From assembly GCA_900314225.1 (NCBI GenBank), contig OMUM01000104.1, forward strand, positions 1 through 13,583: DNA of 13,583 nt, written 5' to 3'. Below the pieces are notes generated by a model. It did not search any database, was not told the origin of the DNA, and worked only from the letters and a program-made list of their open reading frames with translations. Numbering within the stretch: position 1 is the first letter of the stretch; every line of letters starts with the position of its first letter. The translations under genes were made by a program, and so were the position numbers. Shown piece by piece: positions 1-5,068 of the stretch. This DNA comes from an uncultured bacterium. GTDB taxonomy: Bacteria; Bacillota_I; Bacilli_A; RF39; UBA660.

Positions 1-86
1 AATAAAAATAAAAAGTATCAGTAACGATATTATTTTAATAAGTTTTGGTAAAAATAATATCGTTACTAATACTTTTTATTTTTATT
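1..86. repeat. 36-bp near-perfect inverted repeat at window edge
   Basis: Bases 1-36 are the reverse complement of 51-86 with one mismatch (C19 against A68), separated by a 14-base spacer (37-50). The left arm reaches base 1, so it may continue beyond the window. The repeat lies inside the spoIIGA reading frame and does not interrupt it. It may be a real hairpin or a fold-back chimera at a contig end. Confidence 0.9.
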
Positions 87-550
87 TAATAAGTATTATT
101 ATTGGAGGAATATTATATTTATTTGATTTAAATAGTAATTTATATTTTAATTATTTACTATTAATTATTCTAAGTCCTCTAATTATTTATATTATAGTTA
201 AAGAATTAAATAAGCATAAATTAAACATTAACGATAAATACTTAGTCGAAATAACACTAAAAAATAATACATATAAATTAGAAGGATTTATTGATACTGG
301 AAATAGGTTGGCTTCTCCTTTCAAAAAAGAACCTATAATACTAGTGAACTTAAATATTAATTGTAATAATGTTATCTATGTACCATTTAAAGCATTAAAT
401 AATGATGGAATAATACCTTGTATTAGAGCAGATAAAATAAAAATAAATAATAAAATTATTGATAATTATTTAATAGGCCTTGCCCATGATAAATTTAATA
501 TTGATGGACTTAATTGTATTTTACCTAATAAATTAAAGGAGGATTTATGA
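2..550 (+). CDS. spoIIGA: SpoIIGA, sigma-E processing aspartic peptidase (5' truncated by window edge)
   Basis: Membrane-embedded aspartic protease that cleaves the pro-sequence from pro-sigma-E in the mother cell during sporulation. The frame is open from base 2, so the N-terminus is outside the window. A TTG at 308 is not the start, because the catalytic motif FIDTGN (codons from about 287, Asp at 293-295) lies just upstream of it. The visible fragment has a hydrophobic region with family-like ISFG and FYFYLISIIIGG segments and another membrane stretch, then the protease domain. From the catalytic Asp to the end is only about 85 residues, against about 126 in Bacillus subtilis, so the domain is compact; IIPCIRADKI and NYLIGL match the family's C-terminal blocks. 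It overlaps sigE by 4 bp (ATGA). The first 36 bases form one arm of a large inverted repeat and could be an assembly artefact, so residues before ISFG are uncertain. Confidence 0.88.
   Translation: MKIKSISNDIILISFGKNNIVTNTFYFYLISIIIGGILYLFDLNSNLYFNYLLLIILSPLIIYIIVKELNKHKLNINDKYLVEITLKNNTYKLEGFIDTGNRLASPFKKEPIILVNLNINCNNVIYVPFKALNNDGIIPCIRADKIKINNKIIDNYLIGLAHDKFNIDGLNCILPNKLKEDL
535..542 (+). promoter_or_regulatory. Ribosome binding site of sigE inside spoIIGA
   Basis: AAAGGAGG lies in the last codons of spoIIGA, 4 bases before the sigE ATG at 547. This strong site plus the 4-bp ATGA overlap indicates translational coupling of protease and substrate. Confidence 0.85.
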
Positions 551-1233
551 AAATAATTGAATTTATTAAGAATTTATTTAAAAGATTTAATAATATTTTT
601 TATATTGGTGCTACTGATATATTAAAGCCACCTCTAACTAAAGATGAAGAAGAATATTATGTTAAATTAAAAGAACAAGGTGACTTAAAAGCCAAAGAAA
701 AGTTAATTGAACATAATTTAAGACTAGTCGTTTATTTAGCAAAAAAATATGAAAGTTCTAAAACGCCATTAGAAGATTTAGTAAGTATTGGAAACATAGG
801 ATTAATTAAAGGAATAAACACTTTTAGTAGTAATAAAAATATAAGACTAGCAACATATTGTTCAAGATGCATTGATAATGAAATACTTATGTACTTAAGA
901 AAAAATAAAAAATTAAAAATGGAATTAAGTATCGATATGCCATTATCTTTAGATGGTGATGGTAATGAACTGCATTTAGAAGATATTATTGGTACAGATA
1001 AAGATATAGTTCAAAATGAAATTAATAATAAAAATGATAAAGAAATTATGATGAAATGTATTAGTAATTTAAAACCTAGAGATAAAGAAATAATGACATT
1101 AAGATATGGTTTATTTGGTTCACAAGAATTTACTCAAAAAGAAGTTGCTGAAAAGTTAGGAATATCTCAGTCATATATTTCACGAATAGAAAAAAAAGTT
1201 ATAAAAAAATTACAAACTATAATTGATATTTAA
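547..1233 (+). CDS. sigE: RNA polymerase sporulation sigma factor SigE (pro-sigma-E)
   Basis: Early mother-cell sigma factor of sporulation, made as an inactive precursor and activated by SpoIIGA, encoded immediately upstream. The 228 residues align along their whole length with Bacillus subtilis SigE: NLRLVVYLAKK (region 2.1), LVSIGNIGLIKGINTF (2.2-2.3), LATYCSRCIDNEILMYLR (2.3-2.4), DGDGNELHLEDIIGTD (linker), and region 4 from about residue 165 with the helix-turn-helix KEVAEKLGISQSYISRIEKK (197-216). FYIGA at 18-22 matches the YYIGG cleavage site, so cleavage after Phe18 would release an 18-residue amphipathic pro-peptide, against 27 in B. subtilis. The next gene is tdk, not sigG as in Bacillus and Clostridium. 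The SigE call rests on both sequence and the spoIIGA neighbour. Confidence 0.95.
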   Translation: MKIIEFIKNLFKRFNNIFYIGATDILKPPLTKDEEEYYVKLKEQGDLKAKEKLIEHNLRLVVYLAKKYESSKTPLEDLVSIGNIGLIKGINTFSSNKNIRLATYCSRCIDNEILMYLRKNKKLKMELSIDMPLSLDGDGNELHLEDIIGTDKDIVQNEINNKNDKEIMMKCISNLKPRDKEIMTLRYGLFGSQEFTQKEVAEKLGISQSYISRIEKKVIKKLQTIIDI

Positions 1234-1239
1234 ATTTTG

Positions 1240-1248
1240 TGATATAGT
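1240..1248 (+). promoter_or_regulatory. Extended -10 promoter for tdk
   Basis: TGATATAGT fits TGn plus a -10 hexamer (5 of 6). It lies 23 bases before the GTG start, giving a leader of about 15-17 bases. A TTGATA at 1223-1228 is too close (14 bases) to be a normal -35, so the extended -10 probably carries recognition. No terminator separates sigE from tdk, so read-through from the sporulation operon is also possible. Confidence 0.5.
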
Positions 1249-1271
1249 AAATAGAAGGTAGGTGGAGTTAA

Positions 1272-1868
1272 GTGGCAAAATTATATTTTAGATATGGAGC
1301 TATGAATTGTGGAAAAAGTGCACTTCTTTTACAAACTATTCATAATTATGAAGATAGAAATATGAAAGTCTTAGTTATGAAACCAGAAGTTGATACAAAA
1401 GGAAATAAAAATATCATTTCTCGTATAGGTTTAAAAAGAGAGGCTGATCACATAATAAAAAAGAAAGAAAATCTATATAGTTATTTACAAAAAAATATTA
1501 ATGGAATTAGTTGTATATTTATTGATGAAGCACAATTTTTAAAAAGAGAACAAGTAGATGAATTAATGCATATTGTAACGAATTATGATATTCCAATTAT
1601 TTGCTACGGACTAAGAACAGACTTCATGGGAAATGGTTTTCCAGGAAGCACTAGGCTTCTAGAAATTGCCCATTCAATTGAAGAAATGAAAACAATTTGT
1701 GAATGCGGTAGAAAAGCCACCATGAATGCTAGAATTGTTAATGGAAAATATGTTTTTTCAGGAGAACAAGTCGCAATAGATGGAAAAGACAATATTACTT
1801 ATAAATCACTTTGTCCAAAATGCTTTTACAGAGAAAAAGATAAATATGATAAAAAGTTTAACAAATAA
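1272..1868 (+). CDS. tdk: Thymidine kinase (type II, E. coli Tdk-like)
   Basis: Phosphorylates thymidine to dTMP in the pyrimidine salvage pathway. The start is GTG at 1272, with GGTGGAG (1261-1267) in front. The N-terminus reads straight into the P-loop GAMNCGKS (residues 9-16), followed by SRIGLKREA, the Walker B/catalytic motif IDEAQFL (Asp85, Glu86), CYGLRTDFMGNGFPGS in the lasso region, and a structural zinc site from Cys143, Cys145, Cys181 and Cys184. Length (198) and motif order match the gammaproteobacterial-type branch (GAMN P-loop, CYGLRTDF). The last codons and stop form the left arm of a hairpin terminator shared with the convergent yigZ, whose stop is only 2 bp away. Confidence 0.96.
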   Translation: MAKLYFRYGAMNCGKSALLLQTIHNYEDRNMKVLVMKPEVDTKGNKNIISRIGLKREADHIIKKKENLYSYLQKNINGISCIFIDEAQFLKREQVDELMHIVTNYDIPIICYGLRTDFMGNGFPGSTRLLEIAHSIEEMKTICECGRKATMNARIVNGKYVFSGEQVAIDGKDNITYKSLCPKCFYREKDKYDKKFNK

Positions 1869-1881
1869 TGTTAAACTTTTT
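1851..1881. terminator. Bidirectional terminator shared by tdk and yigZ
   Basis: A perfect 12-bp stem, 1851-1862 (A5 then GTTTAAC) with 1870-1881, and a 7-base loop. The arms end in A and T runs, so it reads as an intrinsic terminator on both strands. It contains the stop codons and the last codons of both convergent genes. Confidence 0.8.
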
Positions 1882-2443
1882 CAATATATAAATATTCTAA
1901 TATTTTATAATTATATTTTTTTAATTTATTTAAAGTAATTTTATCTAATAAAACAATATACTTAATATTATTATTAAATTTTTTAGATAAAATATTTGAT
2001 TTATTTAAAATATAATTAACATTATTTAGTTCATTATATGAAAATTCTAATTCTATTTTATAGCCATTAATTAATTCAACTAATTCAGACTTTTTTAAAC
2101 ATTCCGTTACACACTTAGTATATGCTCTAACAAGTCCTCCTGCACCAAGCTTTATTCCACCAAAATATCTTACAACAACACATAATATATTATTTAAATT
2201 GTTCTTTTCTAAAACATTTAAGATTGGAATTCCAGCAGTTGATGATGGTTCTCCATCATCACTAGATTTTTTATAATCATTATAAATATAAGCATAGCAA
2301 TAATGAGTTGCTTTAGGATATTGCTTTTTTATATTTTCTAAATAATTGGAAATATCTATATCATTAATTTTTATTAATAAACAAATAAACTTAGAATTTT
2401 TTATAACTATTTCATTTTCTATGTTATTTTTTATAGTCTTCAT
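1871..2443 (-). CDS. yigZ: YigZ/IMPACT (UPF0029) family protein
   Basis: Member of the IMPACT/YigZ/YvyE family, whose eukaryotic relatives modulate Gcn1-Gcn2 signalling; the bacterial role is not firmly established. The 190 residues show the family hallmarks: KATHYCYAY (44-52), SDDGEPSSTAGIPIL (61-75), and VVVRYFGGIKLGAGGLVRAY (89-108). A C-terminal DUF1949-like ferredoxin-fold segment follows at about 131-186. The ATG at 2443 is preceded by GGTGAAG on the minus strand (2446-2452). The gene converges on tdk with a 2-bp gap and is divergent from the PerM-type gene, so it is probably monocistronic. Confidence 0.93.
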   Translation of the reverse strand: MKTIKNNIENEIVIKNSKFICLLIKINDIDISNYLENIKKQYPKATHYCYAYIYNDYKKSSDDGEPSSTAGIPILNVLEKNNLNNILCVVVRYFGGIKLGAGGLVRAYTKCVTECLKKSELVELINGYKIELEFSYNELNNVNYILNKSNILSKKFNNNIKYIVLLDKITLNKLKKYNYKILEYLYIEKV

Positions 2444-2458
2444 AACTTCACCAATTTA

Positions 2459-2464
2459 ATTATA
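2459..2464 (-). promoter_or_regulatory. Candidate -10 box for yigZ
   Basis: TATAAT on the minus strand, 6 bases before GGTGAAG. The predicted transcription start would fall on the first G of the ribosome-binding site (about 2452), leaving a leader of only about 9 bases. No clear -35 is visible. Confidence 0.4.
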
Positions 2465-2499
2465 ACCTAAAAAATAATCTAGTAAAATAATAATTTCAT

Positions 2500-2508
2500 T
2501 GATATAAT
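2500..2508 (+). promoter_or_regulatory. Extended -10 promoter for the PerM-type gene
   Basis: TGATATAAT is a perfect -10 hexamer with the TGn extension. Expected transcription start is about 2515, just ahead of AGGAGG at 2519-2524. No good -35 is seen 16-18 bases upstream. Confidence 0.6.
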
Positions 2509-2530
2509 AAAATAGAATAGGAGGATGGAG

Positions 2531-3727
2531 ATGTTTAAGAAGAAAAAAGAAACCGAAGTAGATATTACGAGTCTAAACAATATTTTAAAAATAGGTAGTA
2601 AATTAATTAATATTGGTTATTTTATGGCTATATTTGCTCTAGTAATATTAGTTACATATCTCTTAAAAGAATGGAAGATATTATTATTTCTAAAAGAATT
2701 ATTAATAGTAATTTCTCCAATATTTATTGGTTTGATTATAGCTTGGTTATTTGATCCATTAGTTAGAAAATTACAAACCAAAAAGATACCTAGGTTATTA
2801 GGCTGTATTATTTCCTATATAATAATTATTGGTATTATTGTACTTATTGGTTATATGTTTATACCATCATTTACAGATCAAATAAAAGAATTTGTTAAAG
2901 CACTACCTGATATTATAGATAATCTAATTACTTTTGTTGCTGATATAATAAATAAATTTGATAATAACAATACAATTAATACTTCAAAAATGAAAAAAGA
3001 AATTACTAATTTCTTGTCAAATTATGGAACAAGTATTGCTTCTAATGTCCCAAAATATGCTTTATCAGTTGGTAAATCCGTTGTGAGTTCAGGTATTAAT
3101 TTTGGTTTGGGCTTAATGGTAGGTTTCTATTTATTATATGATTTTAATAAATTAAATGGAAAGATTAAAAAAATATTACCAAATTCATGGAAGAAAAATT
3201 ATAATGAATTGATTGATAGAATTAATAATTCTTTAAGAAATTATGTTCAAGGTGTTCTAATTGTAATGTTACTTGTTTTCTTAACTCAAAGTATAGGACT
3301 TACTCTAGCAGGCATGAAAGCACCTCTTGTATTTGCTTTATTTTGTGCAGTAACTGATATTATTCCTTATTTTGGACCGTATATTGGTGGAATACCAGCT
3401 GTTATCGTAGGATTTACAATTTCTCCAATTACTGGATTATGCGTACTAATTTCAATAATAATTGTTCAATTATTAGAAAATAATTTTTATCAACCATTAA
3501 TAATGGGACATACTATGAAATTACATCCCGTAACAATAATGCTAGGATTATTAATCTTTCAACACTTCTTTGGCATATTAGGTATGATAATCGCAACACC
3601 AGTAATAGCATGTTTAAAAATATTATTTATATTTATTAATGAAAAATTACATATTTTAGAAAAAATTACCGGTGACACAGAAATAAATTCCAAAAAAACA
3701 CAAGAAGAAGAAGTAAACTTATTGTAA
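2531..3727 (+). CDS. AI-2E family transporter (PerM/YtvI-type membrane protein)
   Basis: Polytopic inner-membrane protein of the AI-2E exporter/PerM family (PF01594). Members have been linked to autoinducer-2 export, Na+/H+ exchange and other roles, so the substrate is unknown here. Hydrophobic segments lie at about residues 30-47, 52-74, 91-113 and 185-204, with four or more between 240 and 370. The soluble stretch between (about 114-180) is typical. The signature AVTDIIPYFGPYIGGIPAV (273-291) is clear, followed by QLLENNFYQPLIMG. An in-frame ATG at 2525 abuts AGGAGG (2519-2524) with no spacing, whereas the ATG at 2531 has 6 bases, so 2531 is preferred (398 aa). It has its own promoter and no obvious strong terminator. 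Confidence 0.9.
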   Translation: MFKKKKETEVDITSLNNILKIGSKLINIGYFMAIFALVILVTYLLKEWKILLFLKELLIVISPIFIGLIIAWLFDPLVRKLQTKKIPRLLGCIISYIIIIGIIVLIGYMFIPSFTDQIKEFVKALPDIIDNLITFVADIINKFDNNNTINTSKMKKEITNFLSNYGTSIASNVPKYALSVGKSVVSSGINFGLGLMVGFYLLYDFNKLNGKIKKILPNSWKKNYNELIDRINNSLRNYVQGVLIVMLLVFLTQSIGLTLAGMKAPLVFALFCAVTDIIPYFGPYIGGIPAVIVGFTISPITGLCVLISIIIVQLLENNFYQPLIMGHTMKLHPVTIMLGLLIFQHFFGILGMIIATPVIACLKILFIFINEKLHILEKITGDTEINSKKTQEEEVNLL

Positions 3728-3749
3728 TAATTAAAAATTATGATACAAT
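3722..3749 (+). promoter_or_regulatory. Promoter of the T-box/alaS operon
   Basis: TTGTAA (3722-3727, 4 of 6 to TTGACA), a 16-base spacer, and TACAAT (3744-3749) with a TG extension at 3741-3742. The -35 overlaps the stop of the preceding gene. A second candidate, TGATATAAA at 3762-3770, would start transcription right at T-box stem I; I cannot decide between them. An imperfect dyad (3721-3726 with 3744-3749) covers the first one. Confidence 0.55.
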
Positions 3750-3777
3750 ATAAAATGTATTTGATATAAAACAATGA

Positions 3778-3962
3778 TTAGAGATGAGTACAATAAGCAC
3801 TTATTTTTAGAGAGTTAATGGCAGGTGAAAATTAACAATAAACTTATTAGAAGCTACTCTAGGAGTTTTATCGGTAATACCGTTATTTAAATCAAGACCA
3901 ATAAAGGATGGTACCGGACATTGTCCTCCTATAATGGTCTTTTATTTGTATAAAAAGGAGGA
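3778..3962 (+). promoter_or_regulatory. T-box riboswitch, alanine-specific (specifier GCU)
   Basis: Stem I base: 3779-3783 (TAGAG) pairs with 3857-3861 (CTCTA). AGTA at 3787-3790 faces GAA at 3850-3852 (loop E), followed directly by the specifier GCT at 3853-3855 and A3856. The distal part has AGAGAG and GGTGAAA motifs. A short stem III (3872-3875 with 3879-3882) follows after only about 10 bases, so stem II and IIA/B are absent. The T-box proper has helix A1 AGGA (3905-3908) with TCCT (3927-3930), a 7-base bulge TGGTACC (3909-3915) whose TGGT fits an ACCA tRNA end, and helix A2 GGAC (3916-3919) with GTCC (3923-3926). GCU decodes Ala and alaS is in the operon. The 3' strand TCCTCCT (3924-3930) can instead pair with the Shine-Dalgarno AGGAGGA (3956-3962), suggesting translational control. 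Confidence 0.93.
3894..3943 (+). terminator. Possible terminator-like hairpin within the T-box leader
   Basis: AAGACCA (3894-3900) can pair with TGGTCTT (3935-3941), followed by a broken T run. This stem encloses the antiterminator fold rather than competing with it, so it may be the closing stem of the ON structure instead of a true terminator. Confidence 0.35.
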
Positions 3963-3965
3963 TAT

Positions 3966-4502
3966 ATGAAAATATATGTGATAGGTGGAAAAGCTAAAAG
4001 TGGTAAAAATACTTTTGGAGAATATTTAAGAGAAGAATTAAAAGAATATGGTTACAAACCATGTGTTATGCACATAACAGAACCATTATATGAATATGCT
4101 AGAAATTATTTTGAATGGAATGAAAGAGATTCTGAAAAACCCCGTGAATTTTTACAAAAAATGGGTATCGAAATAATAAGAGATAAAATGGGGAAAAAAG
4201 ATTTTTTACTTAATAGATTATATGAAGATATTGAAATATTAAGTAATTTCTTTGATGTATTTATTATAACAGATGCTAGATTAATACATGAATTTGAAAG
4301 TATAAAAGATAAATATGACGATGTTGTAACAATAAAATTAATTAGACGTAACTATAATGATGAGTTAACTGCTGAAGAAGAAGAACATATTACTGAACAA
4401 GAAATTAAAAATTATAATGATTTTGATTATATTATTGAAAATGATAATATTGATGACTTAAAAAGAAGTGCATTAGAAATTGTAAGAAGTGAAGAAATAT
4501 AG
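3966..4502 (+). CDS. dNMP-kinase-like P-loop NTPase
   Basis: Small (178 aa) P-loop NTPase resembling deoxynucleoside monophosphate kinases such as phage T4 gp1; the function is inferred from the fold, and the substrate is unknown. Walker A is GKAKSGKNT (residues 8-16), with the GK(D/N)T ending typical of that group. FLQKMGIEIIRDKMGKKDF (62-80) resembles the lQ.lG.e.iR block, ITDARLIHEF (101-110) resembles IITDvRf.nE, and IKNYNDFDYIIEND near the C-terminus matches the usual ending of such kinases. AAGGAGG (3955-3961) sits 4 bases before the ATG and is the site that the T-box can sequester. It is the first gene of the alanine T-box operon, and its stop overlaps the ribosome-binding region of the next gene. 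Other nucleotide or adenylate-kinase-like roles are possible. Confidence 0.75.
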   Translation: MKIYVIGGKAKSGKNTFGEYLREELKEYGYKPCVMHITEPLYEYARNYFEWNERDSEKPREFLQKMGIEIIRDKMGKKDFLLNRLYEDIEILSNFFDVFIITDARLIHEFESIKDKYDDVVTIKLIRRNYNDELTAEEEEHITEQEIKNYNDFDYIIENDNIDDLKRSALEIVRSEEI

Positions 4503-4513
4503 GAGGATATTCT

Positions 4514-5065
4514 ATGAATAAATTAATCGCAATTGTAGGTATGAGTGGAACTGGTAAAAGTGTTATAACAGATTATTTAGAAAGTATTGGTTGGAACAAA
4601 CTATATTTTGGTGGGATTACATATAAATTAATGCAAGAAGCTGGAATTGAAAGAACTCCTGATGGCAAAAGTGAGAAAGAATTTCGGGAAAAACTAAGAA
4701 AAGATTATGGCCCAGAATGTTATGCAAAGTTCTTAGAACCTGACATAAAAGAAAACTTGAAAAAAGGTAATGTCGTTTTAGATGGTTTATATTCATGGTA
4801 CGAATATAAATATTTAATTGAGAGATTTAAAAATCTAAAATTAATTTGCGTAATTACTGATAAGGAATTAAGATATAAGAGAGTAGGCAATCGACCTGAT
4901 AGAGCATTTAATAAAGATGCTATTATATATAGGGATATATCAGAAATCGAAAACTTAGCCAAAGGAGGCCCAATTGCTTATGCCGACTATTATATTTTAA
5001 ATAATGGTACGATAGATGATGAATTAACTAGATTAAAAGAAATTTTAAAAAAGATAGGAGAATAA
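4514..5065 (+). CDS. Small P-loop nucleotide kinase (dephospho-CoA kinase/UPF0200-like)
   Basis: 183-residue kinase-like protein with Walker A GMSGTGKS (residues 9-16), then YFGGITYKLMQEAGIERTPD, FREKLRKDYGPECYAK, VVLDGLYSWYEYKYL, a basic VGNRPDRAF segment and ADYYILNNGTIDDE. This order (P-loop, G-x-(V/I) helix, R.k.GPe.yA, vvDG..s..E, ADy.I.N.G) is close to the archaeal UPF0200/dephospho-CoA-kinase-like family as I know it. It is unlikely to be the main CoA-pathway CoaE, which has a different lid, but I cannot prove that. AGGAGG (4501-4506) precedes the ATG by 7 bases. It is separated from alaS by 3 bp, so it lies firmly within the T-box operon. Confidence 0.7.
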   Translation: MNKLIAIVGMSGTGKSVITDYLESIGWNKLYFGGITYKLMQEAGIERTPDGKSEKEFREKLRKDYGPECYAKFLEPDIKENLKKGNVVLDGLYSWYEYKYLIERFKNLKLICVITDKELRYKRVGNRPDRAFNKDAIIYRDISEIENLAKGGPIAYADYYILNNGTIDDELTRLKEILKKIGE

Positions 5066-5068
5066 TAT

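Noticed and set aside
2525..2530. PerM-type gene starting at ATG 2525
   Set aside because: AGGAGG directly abuts this ATG; the ATG at 2531 has proper spacing.
3721..3749. Terminator for the PerM-type gene
   Set aside because: The dyad is imperfect, AT-only apart from one G-C pair, has no T run and overlaps the next promoter.
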